From: Sulfuricurvum sp. | GTDB lineage: Bacteria > Campylobacterota > Campylobacteria > Campylobacterales > Sulfurimonadaceae | Reading direction: 5' to 3' | Assembly: GCA_030696285.1 (NCBI GenBank) | Contig: JAUYSQ010000016.1 | Location: 1-56,368, forward strand | DNA length: 56,368 bases | Notes under the pieces: generated by a model | What the model was told of the DNA's origin: nothing | Databases searched by the model: none | Seen by the model: the letters and a program-made list of their open reading frames with translations, nothing else | Shown here: positions 1 through 9,545 of the stretch, one piece after another | How the letters are laid out: every line of letters starts with the position of its first letter | How positions within the stretch are numbered: position 1 is the first letter of the stretch | Made by a program: the position numbers and the translations under genes

Positions 1-7
1 CTGATGC

Positions 8-41
8 AATATCGAATTTCGAATATCAAATTTCGAATATT
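8..41. repeat. Short AT-rich direct repeat: AATTTCGAATAT at 15-26 and 29-40, period 14
   Basis: Read directly: aatatcgaatttcgaatatcaaatttcgaatatt, downstream of the first minus-strand operon. Confidence 0.6.
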
Positions 42-50
42 GAAGAAAAA

Positions 51-81
51 AAAGGCCATAGAATAAGTTTCCATGGCCTTT
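51..81 (-). terminator. Rho-independent terminator of the minus-strand amidohydrolase operon
   Basis: Inverted repeat AAAGGCCAT (51-59) / ATGGCCTTT (73-81); followed on the minus strand by a T-run; directly downstream of the ORF ending at 88. Confidence 0.75.
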
Positions 82-87
82 GTGAGT

Positions 88-1389
88 TTAATTAGCTTTC
101 AAGCCAGGTGATCGCTCAAGAAATTCCTGATACAATCGAATATGTCTGTTTGACATCGGAATCATGTATCCGTCAATAAAGACGTGTAAAATCTGGGACT
201 TGGTCTCCAAGGGATCTCCGGTGGATATAATCAAGTTTGCACGCTTTTCGGCTTCCACTGATCCGTATTGGTCAGCGATACCAAAGATTTCGGCGGGATT
301 GATCGTAATCGCCTTCAGGGCGTCTTCCTTTCCCAGTCCATAAGCAGCAGCAAATGCCGCATGAAATGGCAGATTTCTAACGTTTTCTTCTTCATCTGTA
401 CGCAATGCAACTTTTACCCCAGCTTTAGCCATTTTGCCTGCATTGGCATAAGGTGTGTCATAGCGGTCAGATTGTCGTGTAGGAAGATCCTGCACTGGCC
501 CTGTGATGACAGGAATTCCGGCTTTTGCGATCTCATCCGCCACTCTCCATCCTTCGGCAACACCGGAGAAAATTACCTTGATGTTTTTACCTTCCACCCA
601 CTTGATGGCGTTTTGAATGTCGGAGGCTGCATCCACTACAATCAACAATGGAAGTTCTCCTGATACTGCTTTTGCCAACTGATCCATTTCAGGATAGAAC
701 TGCAACTCAGCACCTGATTTTTTCAGCTCCAGGTACTTGCTTGCATTTCCCCAGATTTCATTGGCTTCTTTTAGTGCTTTTTCGGAATCTTTCTTGACAT
801 CTTCATCCGATCTGCGGTCAAACCTGCCACGACGTCCTGAGCTTGGGAAGTTCATCACTACAGCTTTGAATCCACCATACATTTGATCTGGCGTGTAACC
901 ATTGAGGTTTATCAGGGCTGCTGTTCCCGGGAAAAGTCCACCTGTCGGGACAGTAAGTACAGTTGTTACTCCGGAAACCCGGGTGACTCCAATGGCTTCT
1001 GAGTTTGGATTTACTGTTGTCAGTGCCTGCATATTTGGGGTTACATTGCCCACTTCGGCATAATCAACAGTTTCTGGTACGGAGCTTATTTCCACCAAGC
1101 CGAGGCGGGTTCCGCTGTCGATCATTCCGGGGTATATAAACTTTCCGGTGCAGTCAATTACTTCAGCACCAGCAGCACTGATATTGGTTCCCACCTGGGC
1201 TATTTTTCCGTTCTCGACCAAAACAGAAGTATTGGTCAAGGTTCCTTTGGTGACTGTCACCACGGTGGCATTCTGCAGGAGGAACTTTCCTGTGCGAGGT
1301 TTTACAAATTCCCCGTCGATCTGAGCCATGGCAGCCACTGGAAGCAGGGCTAGCATTGAGGCACAAAGGGTTTTTAAAATTCTGTTCAT
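88..1389 (-). CDS. Secreted amidohydrolase-family protein lacking the HxH motif
   Basis: 433 aa; signal peptide; amidohydrolase frame (DCTGKFIYPGMIDSG..., C-terminal AITINPAEIFGIADQYGSVEAEKRANLIIS). Confidence 0.8.
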   Translation of the reverse strand: MNRILKTLCASMLALLPVAAMAQIDGEFVKPRTGKFLLQNATVVTVTKGTLTNTSVLVENGKIAQVGTNISAAGAEVIDCTGKFIYPGMIDSGTRLGLVEISSVPETVDYAEVGNVTPNMQALTTVNPNSEAIGVTRVSGVTTVLTVPTGGLFPGTAALINLNGYTPDQMYGGFKAVVMNFPSSGRRGRFDRRSDEDVKKDSEKALKEANEIWGNASKYLELKKSGAELQFYPEMDQLAKAVSGELPLLIVVDAASDIQNAIKWVEGKNIKVIFSGVAEGWRVADEIAKAGIPVITGPVQDLPTRQSDRYDTPYANAGKMAKAGVKVALRTDEEENVRNLPFHAAFAAAYGLGKEDALKAITINPAEIFGIADQYGSVEAEKRANLIISTGDPLETKSQILHVFIDGYMIPMSNRHIRLYQEFLERSPGLKAN

Positions 1390-1413
1390 GATATGTCTGA
1401 ATTTTCGGGGTGA

Positions 1414-2802
1414 TTAATGTTTTTCTTCAATGAAAGCTCCCTGAAATGCTTCAAAGTATGCATCCACATCCTGTAGACACTGATGATTTTCATGGGTATG
1501 CAGGAAAATCGGTTCTACCATTTCGGTAGCACTTACAAATTGACGCTGATCATCGGGATCTGCTTTGATGTCAAAATATTTGACTCCATCCACAAAAGTC
1601 ATCTGCGGAACAGTGTAAGACGATAGCGGATGCCCTTCGAAAATCACCAAATCTGCCTGCTTGCCCACTTCGATCGAACCTACTTTGTCGTCAATTCCCA
1701 ATTGCTTGGCGGGATTGATCGTGATCATGGCTAAAGCCTCCTCATCCGTCAATCCACCATAGCGCTGTGTTTTAGCAGCTTCGTGATATAAATGACGAAT
1801 CAGCTCAGCTGAGTCAGAATTTATGGAAGTGATCGCACCATTTCGCTGAAGTATGGCTGCGTTGAATGCAGTGGAATAATAGACTTCCATTTTGTAAGCC
1901 CACCAATCTGCAAATACTGAAGCACCCATGGTGTATTGGGCGATTTCCGGTGCGACTTTGAAGCCCTCATTCGTATGCTGAAATACCAGTTTAGTGATTC
2001 CAAAATCTTTTGCTACGTTGATCAGCATGTAGATTTCGTCGGCACGGTAGGAGTGGCAATGAATGATGATTTTTCCGTCCAGGATGTCAGCCAAAGTTTG
2101 AAGACGCTCATTATAGACAGGAGGCGTTTTGGTATTGCCTTTTTGACCTTTGGCGGTATTGTAAGTTTCCCATCCTTTTTTGTATTGAATGGCCTCATTG
2201 AATCCGTTTCTCAAAACAGCTTCAACACCCATTCGGGTTCTTGGCTGGATTCCGTTTCCACGTCCGTGAACTCGGGTGGGGTTTTCACCCAAAGCAAACT
2301 TGATCGTACGTGGTGCATCCTGCATGATGATATCGGAGGGATCTTTTGCTCCCCAACGATGCTTGAGTGTTGCATTTTGTCCGCCTACCACATTTGCCGA
2401 ACCGTGCATGGCATGGGAGATCGTCACTCCACCGGCAAGGGCGCGGTAAATTCCTATTTCAAAGGGATTGACCACATCTTTCATCCTAACCTCAGAAGTG
2501 ATCGGGGAGGAGGCTTCATTGACCACATCCAGGGCGACATGGGAGTGTGCATCAATAATTCCGGGCATAAGGTATTTTCCGCTGGCATCGATAGTTTCTA
2601 CTCCTGCAGGTGCGGAGAGATTCTTGCCTACCTGACGAATGATTCCATTTTGAACCAGCACGTCTGTGTTTTCCAGATTCCCCTTGGTTACCGTGAGTAC
2701 AGTGGCATTTTTGATTAAAACGTTGCCTTTTTGGGTTTGGGCATTGGAATAATTTAAGCCCAGTCCCAATAAAGCAGCAAGTATTAAATTGAGCTTTTTC
2801 AT
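1414..2802 (-). CDS. Secreted metal-dependent amidohydrolase (imidazolonepropionase-like)
   Basis: 462 aa; PGIIDAHSHVALD (HxH), IIHCHSY, VFQHT, NSDSAELIRH, MITINPAKQLGI. Confidence 0.85.
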   Translation of the reverse strand: MKKLNLILAALLGLGLNYSNAQTQKGNVLIKNATVLTVTKGNLENTDVLVQNGIIRQVGKNLSAPAGVETIDASGKYLMPGIIDAHSHVALDVVNEASSPITSEVRMKDVVNPFEIGIYRALAGGVTISHAMHGSANVVGGQNATLKHRWGAKDPSDIIMQDAPRTIKFALGENPTRVHGRGNGIQPRTRMGVEAVLRNGFNEAIQYKKGWETYNTAKGQKGNTKTPPVYNERLQTLADILDGKIIIHCHSYRADEIYMLINVAKDFGITKLVFQHTNEGFKVAPEIAQYTMGASVFADWWAYKMEVYYSTAFNAAILQRNGAITSINSDSAELIRHLYHEAAKTQRYGGLTDEEALAMITINPAKQLGIDDKVGSIEVGKQADLVIFEGHPLSSYTVPQMTFVDGVKYFDIKADPDDQRQFVSATEMVEPIFLHTHENHQCLQDVDAYFEAFQGAFIEEKH

Positions 2803-2806
2803 CTGT

Positions 2807-2983
2807 TTATAATTTGATTTTTTTGGTCAGATGGAATCTCGCTTGAATCATAATCTCTCCTGAGGGTGTCGATTGTGTCGTGCTCGATTTCATGTGATCA
2901 TATTTTTTTTTAGCTGCCACATGGAATCTCGCTTGAATCATAATCTCTCCTGTGGGTGTCGATTGCGTCGTGCTCGATTTCAT
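2807..2983 (-). CDS. Candidate 58-codon small ORF with an internal in-frame duplication (not in ORF track)
   Basis: Manual minus-strand translation: MKSSTTQSTPTGEIMIQARFHVAAKKKYDHMKSSTTQSTPSGEIMIQARFHLTKKIKL*; ATG lies 3 nt after the upstream gene's stop codon and the stop lies 4 nt before the next gene's start. Confidence 0.45.
   Translation of the reverse strand: MKSSTTQSTPTGEIMIQARFHVAAKKKYDHMKSSTTQSTPSGEIMIQARFHLTKKIKL
2831..2983. repeat. Two 63-nt direct repeats, 61/63 identical (2831-2893 and 2921-2983), period 90 nt
   Basis: atggaatctcgcttgaatcataatctctcctg(a/t)gggtgtcgattg(t/c)gtcgtgctcgatttcat. Confidence 0.95.
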
Positions 2984-2986
2984 AAT

Positions 2987-4681
2987 TTAAAGACTAAGGC
3001 TTGGTGAGTTAAGTTTTGCAGTCAGAGGAAATGATCCAAATTGGCCAACACTCATGGTTCCGTCCATGGCATTTCCCGTGATTTCTCCTGTGATGTCCAC
3101 GGTAAGCGACATTCCACCGGCACTGACATCAAACTGAAATGTGAGCGTCTTACCACTGACTGAAACATTTTTGATTGGGGCAGTAACTTTGCCATTGCCT
3201 GATGGATCGGTATAGGTGATCGTTCCGGTGTATTCAACTCCGTTTTTAGCAATAATCAACTCACCTCCAGATGAGCCTGCGGGAGTTTGAGATGTATAGT
3301 CCCACTGTCCTGTGATAGCAGCCGGTCCATTTTCAGTTTTGCCGTTTCCATTTGCCGATTTTTTCTTCACTTCATAGTCGAAAATATAGCCGTCTACTAC
3401 GACATGCTTGATTTGAGCCTCTTCCTTAAAAATTGAATCAGTGCTGATGACAAAATTTGCCATCTTCCCTTTTTCTATCGTTCCAGCTGTTTTACCAATT
3501 CCGAGGATAGTTGCAGGATTGGTTGTCAATGCCGCCAAAGCAGTTTTTTCGGTCAGACCATTTTTGATCATTGTCCTTAGGGCTTTCATAGCATCACCGG
3601 GCTTGGCATCAAGGGTGGAAAATCCAAAGGGAACACCGGCTTTTTCCAAAAGTGAAGCCTGCTTCAATGCTTTATCGTAGGCTTCTTTCACCCTTGCATA
3701 TTGTGCTTTGGTAGCGGTGGTGACACTGTCTGATTTTTGATTTTTTATGGCTTTATCATCCGGTACCTGAAGTTTGATTAGGACTGCTGTGCCAGAGCTC
3801 TTGATCAGGTCGATAACATTCTCATAGTTATCCAAACCTGCCAATACCAGTTTAAAGCCAAATTCCTTTTGCAAAGCAATAGCTCTCCTGGCTTCCAATT
3901 CTGTTTCGGCTTTGAAAATTACCGGAATTTGACCCTGAACCACTGCTGCCATTGCAGTATGAGTAGGGGTCATTTCAGGTCTTTTCACGCCGGCTGTGGA
4001 GGCAAATAGTCTGGAATGATCCAATGCGAGGGTGGTATTTTGATACACATCGCGAAACTTGGCTATTACACCGGCTGCGGTCGCAGGATACATTCCTCTT
4101 GCTCCTGAAAAATTGGCGGCCAGGGCTGTATTTTCTTGGATTACATTGACCGAACCAGAATTCCCTAAAATCATGATTGCTGCTTTTCCGGGGATCATTC
4201 CCCCATCTGGAAGCACTTGAGAAATCGTGAAACCTGCCTTTCTCCAATCATCCACCTGATTTCCGGTGATTGAAAATTGATCTGTAGCCGATCTCCAAGG
4301 GGTAATGCCAGCAATCTCGTCGGGTGGATTGGAGGATACAAAATCCTTTGGTCTTTCCGGGTCCTTGGGTTTGGTAATTCCTGCAGAGCTTGCTCCGTCA
4401 ATGAATCCCGGATAAATAAATAAAGAATCTCCGGCGATGAGCTGTGCTTCTTTTGGAAGTGATAGATTGGGGCCCATTCCGATAATTACTCCCTCACGGA
4501 ACAGAAGGGTAGCCTTTGTGCCCGGCTGTCCGGGACTTGCAAAAATTGTAGCGTTGGTTATCGCGTAGGTATCGGTAATTCTCCGCTTTCCTGTTGGGTC
4601 ACTTTGGGACCAAGCAGCATGCGAAAGAAAACCTGATATCAGCAATCCAGCGAATCCTGCTTTCAGAAATTGTCTTTTCAT
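2987..4681 (-). CDS. Secreted amidohydrolase-like protein lacking HxH, with an added C-terminal beta-rich domain
   Basis: 564 aa; signal peptide; YPGFIDGASSAG, ALTTNPATILGIGKTAGTIEKGKMANFVIS; C-terminal ITGQWDYTSQTPAGSSGGELII... region. Confidence 0.75.
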   Translation of the reverse strand: MKRQFLKAGFAGLLISGFLSHAAWSQSDPTGKRRITDTYAITNATIFASPGQPGTKATLLFREGVIIGMGPNLSLPKEAQLIAGDSLFIYPGFIDGASSAGITKPKDPERPKDFVSSNPPDEIAGITPWRSATDQFSITGNQVDDWRKAGFTISQVLPDGGMIPGKAAIMILGNSGSVNVIQENTALAANFSGARGMYPATAAGVIAKFRDVYQNTTLALDHSRLFASTAGVKRPEMTPTHTAMAAVVQGQIPVIFKAETELEARRAIALQKEFGFKLVLAGLDNYENVIDLIKSSGTAVLIKLQVPDDKAIKNQKSDSVTTATKAQYARVKEAYDKALKQASLLEKAGVPFGFSTLDAKPGDAMKALRTMIKNGLTEKTALAALTTNPATILGIGKTAGTIEKGKMANFVISTDSIFKEEAQIKHVVVDGYIFDYEVKKKSANGNGKTENGPAAITGQWDYTSQTPAGSSGGELIIAKNGVEYTGTITYTDPSGNGKVTAPIKNVSVSGKTLTFQFDVSAGGMSLTVDITGEITGNAMDGTMSVGQFGSFPLTAKLNSPSLSL

Positions 4682-4908
4682 TCGTTTGATGGTTATTCTT
4701 CAACAAGCAAGCTAGCAAAAGCAATTTCAGCTTCTAGGAGGATTTATTTTTTGAAACTTTTTTTTTGATTAATGGTCTTAAGCCGGTCATGAAATGCGAT
4801 AAAGTGCTTGTTATTTACATCTCTGCGTCAATCCTCTTATTTGAGTGGTGAAAATGAATTGGATATTATTCTTTGATGCTATATTTAAGCTAGGATCACC
4901 CCCCACAC

Positions 4909-5268
4909 ATGAAAAAAATTCTAATAATCGAGGACGACTTGCTTATTTCCAGTTTGGTGCAGTTTAGGCTTAAAAAGGACGGCTACGAAACCCATTTAGT
5001 CTGTGACGGCAATGAAGGAATCAAGGCAATTGACGAACTTAAGCCTGACCTGATCATCACTGATGTGATGATGCCTTTTAGAAGTGGAATTGAAATCATC
5101 CATTATGCCAAGCAAACCCAACCCGATATACCTATTATAGTATTGAGCTCTCTTGGAGAAGAGGAACAAGTGGTTTTAGAAGCATTCAACCTTGGAGTTG
5201 CTGATTTCATACCCAAGCCATTTAATCCCAATGAATTGGCTATCCGTGTCAAACGTGTACTTAAATAG
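4909..5268 (+). CDS. Stand-alone response regulator receiver protein
   Basis: 119 aa REC domain: ILIIEDDLL, DLIITDVMMP, IVLSSLGEE, PKPFNPNEL. Confidence 0.9.
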   Translation: MKKILIIEDDLLISSLVQFRLKKDGYETHLVCDGNEGIKAIDELKPDLIITDVMMPFRSGIEIIHYAKQTQPDIPIIVLSSLGEEEQVVLEAFNLGVADFIPKPFNPNELAIRVKRVLK

Positions 5269-5274
5269 AATCCA

Positions 5275-6852
5275 ATGAAGAGACATGTACGCTGGATTGT
5301 CATAGGTTTATTTTCATTGATCACCGGATTAACTCATGCTCAGGAAAACTTGATTCCGGAGGATTCTATTGGATTTCGTGATTTTTTGATCTTGCAAAAT
5401 GAGATCCCCGGAGTCAGTTTCAGGTTTCAAATTAAGGAGAAGCTAATTTCGGATAGGCTTCTGACTGACAGTCTTTATTTATTTATCAAAACTGACTCGG
5501 GTTTTTTATCCAAGCTTTTTTCAGACTTTGGGCAGATCAGGCAATTGGAAATGCCTCTCCATTATGATAGCCTTCAATACAAACTGCACTATTTGGTTTT
5601 TTCTGAAGTATCAAGTGTTGCTGCCACGCGGGAATACCTATCAAATCGGATACAAAGCGGAGATCTTTTAGTCCAATTTGAGGAAGTTGCTCCGTCTGAT
5701 GATTTGGTTTCTCTGGCATCGTACGCGCCATATTTACCCATGCAACGGTTTAAGTTGAGGTTTATTTCTGATTATAAGCTTTTTATAGTCACTGGGGTTA
5801 TCGCATTTTTCCTGATAATTGCAACTTCTATGATTGTGGCTATGCTTTTTATGAAAGCCAAAATAAATAAGCGGGAAAAGCTCCGCAAGGACTATGATCG
5901 GCTAATTATTGACCCCTTAACTTCCTTATTGTTTGAAAAAGAACAAGAAGAAATAGAGCTAATGAAGTTCGACGATATTTATCAGTATTTTCCTGAAGAG
6001 ATGCTGGCGAAGCCGCTGTATAAGGATGTCCTGATAGATCGGATCATCGGTTTAAATAAAAAAATGAAAGGAGATTTTAAAGAAAAGCTGAAGGCTATCT
6101 TTAAAAAACTAAGCTTAGATAAGATTTCTTTGGATTCACTCAGCAGCTCCGAATGGGATAAGGTAGCAATGGGTTTGGTACAAATTAATGAAATGGATTT
6201 GGTTGAAGCTTTGCCAAAGGTAAAAGTCCACGCCAATTCCTCAAATTTTCATATCAGGTCACAGGCTGTTGCCACCTTACTTAATTTGTCTGAAAAAGTG
6301 GATCTTACATTTTTAAGAGATCAAACTTTTCCGCTATCCCTTTGGCAGCAGATGAATTACCTTCGGATTATCAGATTTGTAAGGCATCAAAAAGATCTCA
6401 AACTCCAAATTTTGTTTGATTCCAAAAATCCAAGCATTCGCATTTTTGGATATAAATTGGTCAGTGTGTTGGGGAGGGTGGATTTGATTGAGCACCTGGC
6501 AGCCCGAACAGGCGAGGTTTCTGACGAAGAGAAAATCGAAATTTTGGAAGTCTATTCCACCTTGGGAGCCCACATGGAGGTGGGTTTTATCAATGATTGC
6601 CTGAAGTCTGAAAATGCAGAATTGTCAATGGCTGCGGCCAATGCTGCCGGATCAATCGGGGATTCAGTTTCAGCAGATATTTTGGTCGGATTGATTGCAG
6701 TTGAGACAGATTTCAGAAGAAAACATGGCTTTTTGAAAAGTCTCTATGACTTGGATAGAGACCGCTTTGAACTAGCTACATCCACAAATCCTGAAACAGA
6801 AACGATAGAAATCCTAAAACACATTTTAGACCCAATGTTGCAGCATGTATAG
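5275..6852 (+). CDS. Membrane-anchored HEAT-repeat-like protein
   Basis: 525 aa; signal peptide, central TM helix (FIVTGVIAFFLIIATSMIVAMLF), C-terminal alpha-helical repeats. Confidence 0.65.
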   Translation: MKRHVRWIVIGLFSLITGLTHAQENLIPEDSIGFRDFLILQNEIPGVSFRFQIKEKLISDRLLTDSLYLFIKTDSGFLSKLFSDFGQIRQLEMPLHYDSLQYKLHYLVFSEVSSVAATREYLSNRIQSGDLLVQFEEVAPSDDLVSLASYAPYLPMQRFKLRFISDYKLFIVTGVIAFFLIIATSMIVAMLFMKAKINKREKLRKDYDRLIIDPLTSLLFEKEQEEIELMKFDDIYQYFPEEMLAKPLYKDVLIDRIIGLNKKMKGDFKEKLKAIFKKLSLDKISLDSLSSSEWDKVAMGLVQINEMDLVEALPKVKVHANSSNFHIRSQAVATLLNLSEKVDLTFLRDQTFPLSLWQQMNYLRIIRFVRHQKDLKLQILFDSKNPSIRIFGYKLVSVLGRVDLIEHLAARTGEVSDEEKIEILEVYSTLGAHMEVGFINDCLKSENAELSMAAANAAGSIGDSVSADILVGLIAVETDFRRKHGFLKSLYDLDRDRFELATSTNPETETIEILKHILDPMLQHV

Positions 6853-8305
6853 CTTTTTGTTTTTTCTCATTTTGGAGATTTTGGGCGTGATATTTTTGGT
6901 CCTTAGTTTCTCCGTCATTTTGATTTATTTGATTTTGATGATCCTGAGTGCTCTGGAAATGCGGGATTACCTTCGTAAAAACAGATTTGCTGATTATGGG
7001 GACATCATCACCTCACCGATTGCACCTGGCGTGTCCATTCTGGCTCCGGCCTATAATGAAGGCCAAAATATCGTTCAAAATGCGCAAAGCCTACTTTCTC
7101 TTCATTATGGAAAATTTGAGGTCATCCTGATAAACGATGGCTCAAAAGATGATACACTTGAAAAACTCATTCATTTTTTTGAGCTGGAGAAGACCCATTA
7201 TGCCTATAACCCTGAGATTGAAACCAAGCCTGTCAGGGGTGTTTACCGCTCCAAAAACATGTCTTTCCGTCGACTCACTGTCATTGATAAGGAAAATGGG
7301 GGAAAAGCTGATGCTTTAAATACAGGAATTAATATTGCCGAACTGGAAATTTTAGCCTGTATCGACGTGGATTGTATTCTCTCAAGCGATTCAATTTCCA
7401 GAATGGTTCGTCCATTTATGGAGGAGACCAACCGAAAAGTAATTGCAGTCGGCGGGGTGATCGGCATTGCAAATAATTGCGATGTGCAGGACGGGACTGT
7501 GACTACCTATCGCATTCCCGAGTCACAACTTGGAAGATTTCAGGTTATCGAATACTTCCGTGCCTTTTTGATGGGTCGGATGGCTTGGTCCCGCATCAAC
7601 GGACTGATGCTGATTTCAGGCGCTTTTGGATTTTTCCGTAAGGATTTGGTCAGAAAAGTGGGGGGATATTTTCCAAAGACGGTAGGGGAAGACATGGAAT
7701 TGATTGTCCGCATGCGAAGGTATATGGAAGAGCAAAAAATACCACATAAAGTCGGCTTTGTACCTGATCCTTTATGCTGGACAGAAGTTCCTGAAAGTGA
7801 GGAGATACTATCCAAACAGCGGAACCGATGGATGAGAGGAACCATAGAGACACTTCAACTTCATCAGGCGCTAAGACTCAATCCGAAATATGGTATACTG
7901 GGAATGATTTCCTACCCTTTTTGGTCGATTTTCGAAAAGTCCGCCCCTATTCTCGAATCTGTTGGGGTACTTTATACGCTAGTTCTGCTGGTGACGGGAG
8001 ATTTTAGTGCAGTCTATTTTTTCGCATTATTAGTGATGATGTATTTATTGTCATTGCTGGTCTCATCTTTCAGTGTACTCTATGAGCAGATTGCTTTCAA
8101 CAATTACAAGGATAAGAAGGATTTGAGAAAATTAATTTGGATGATCATTATTGAGCCTTTTGTAATACATCCGAAAATCGTCCTATGGGGACTTCAGGGT
8201 CATTTTGATTTCATTAAGGGTAAAGGCGGATGGGGGTCTATGATCCGAACCGGCTTCAAAAAGGCAGAGGATAAGAAAAATTTAACACCACAATCCACGG
8301 GCTGA
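6845..8305 (+). CDS. Processive family 2 glycosyltransferase (PgaC/HmsR-like)
   Basis: 486 aa; SILAPAYNEGQNI, ENGGKADALN, DVDCIL, GEDMELIVRM, QRNRW (QxxRW), C-terminal TM helices. Confidence 0.88.
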   Translation: MYSFLFFLILEILGVIFLVLSFSVILIYLILMILSALEMRDYLRKNRFADYGDIITSPIAPGVSILAPAYNEGQNIVQNAQSLLSLHYGKFEVILINDGSKDDTLEKLIHFFELEKTHYAYNPEIETKPVRGVYRSKNMSFRRLTVIDKENGGKADALNTGINIAELEILACIDVDCILSSDSISRMVRPFMEETNRKVIAVGGVIGIANNCDVQDGTVTTYRIPESQLGRFQVIEYFRAFLMGRMAWSRINGLMLISGAFGFFRKDLVRKVGGYFPKTVGEDMELIVRMRRYMEEQKIPHKVGFVPDPLCWTEVPESEEILSKQRNRWMRGTIETLQLHQALRLNPKYGILGMISYPFWSIFEKSAPILESVGVLYTLVLLVTGDFSAVYFFALLVMMYLLSLLVSSFSVLYEQIAFNNYKDKKDLRKLIWMIIIEPFVIHPKIVLWGLQGHFDFIKGKGGWGSMIRTGFKKAEDKKNLTPQSTG

Positions 8306-9534
8306 TGAAAAAATTATTTATCGCTGTATTTTCTCTGCTTGTTTCGACCCACTCCTTGATGGCGCAGGATTCATTTGATCCTGACGAACTATTACTTCAA
8401 GCAAGAGAGTTGATTTTTTCGAAAAAGTATATTGAAGGAAGAAAAATTGCCTATCGAGCTTTGGATAAGTATCCAAACTACGCTGATATATTGATTTTGG
8501 TAGGAAGAAGTTATGCTTGGGAAGGGAAAAATGACTCAGCCAATATTTATCTGGAACGTGCTATAGTGGCCTCTCCAACTTATTCTGACGGGTATGTCGC
8601 CTACTTGGATAATTTATTTTGGTCAGAAAATTACACCAAAGCGGATGAGATTCTTGGCCGGGCAAAATCCAGTTTTGGAACTTCAATTCCGGATGAAATC
8701 ACCTACCGGGAGTCTCGCTTATTTTACTATCGTGAGCTATATAAGGAGGCTTTTGAATTAGTCAATCCCCTCTTTAAAAAGGGCTTCAAAACTGAGGGAA
8801 TGCTGGGCTACATGAAAAACCTCGAACGGTTCAGAAAGGTCAATGCTGTGGGAGCTACCTATGATTACGATACATTTGAGGGAGCCATTGAACCTTGGCA
8901 TACTTGGTCGTTCTACGGAAGAACCCGTACAAAATTGACTGGAGCCCTGATCGCCCGCGTAACTCAGTCAGCCAGATTCGATAATTTTGGGACTTTGGTA
9001 GAATTGGACGCGTATCCTAGCATCGGGAAAAACGGGTACGCCTATCTTAATGTCGGGGGTTCGGGAGCATCCTTTTTTCCAAAATTCAGATTTGGTGGTT
9101 CTTATTTCCATAATTTGGAAAAGGGATGGGAGCTAGAAGGTGGATATCGATATCTCGGCTTTTCGGCTGTCACCCATATCATTACCGGTTCTGTTGGCAA
9201 ATACACCGGAAATTGGTGGTTAAATCTGAGATTAAATGTGATTCCTGATGCAATATTAGGGGCAAGCACCTCCACACAATTTACGGCTCGATATTATTTC
9301 AAGACGGCTGAAGATTTCTTCAGCATTCAGCTCGGTACAGGGGTATCACCGGATGAAGAAACACGGGATCAATCCCAATTGCTCAATTCCTACCGAGCAA
9401 GAATTGGCTATCAACAGCTGATTTCTCCAAAGTTTATGATTTATGGATTCACTGGATACAGTCGCGATGAACTGAGTACAGACAATTTTAGAAATAACCT
9501 TAATTTATCCCTCGGATTCGAGTACCGATTCTAG
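8305..9534 (+). CDS. YaiO-type TPR plus outer-membrane beta-barrel protein
   Basis: 409 aa; signal peptide, N-terminal TPR-like segment, C-terminal barrel strands ending in LGFEYRF. Confidence 0.75.
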   Translation: MKKLFIAVFSLLVSTHSLMAQDSFDPDELLLQARELIFSKKYIEGRKIAYRALDKYPNYADILILVGRSYAWEGKNDSANIYLERAIVASPTYSDGYVAYLDNLFWSENYTKADEILGRAKSSFGTSIPDEITYRESRLFYYRELYKEAFELVNPLFKKGFKTEGMLGYMKNLERFRKVNAVGATYDYDTFEGAIEPWHTWSFYGRTRTKLTGALIARVTQSARFDNFGTLVELDAYPSIGKNGYAYLNVGGSGASFFPKFRFGGSYFHNLEKGWELEGGYRYLGFSAVTHIITGSVGKYTGNWWLNLRLNVIPDAILGASTSTQFTARYYFKTAEDFFSIQLGTGVSPDEETRDQSQLLNSYRARIGYQQLISPKFMIYGFTGYSRDELSTDNFRNNLNLSLGFEYRF

Positions 9535-9545
9535 GCAGAAGCATT

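Noticed and set aside
8-41. CRISPR-like repeat
   Set aside because: Only two 12-nt units with 2-nt spacing; no spacers or cas genes.
1936-2718. 260-aa plus-strand ORF antisense to the second amidohydrolase
   Set aside because: The minus-strand protein has full family motifs; the antisense ORF is a by-product of codon bias.
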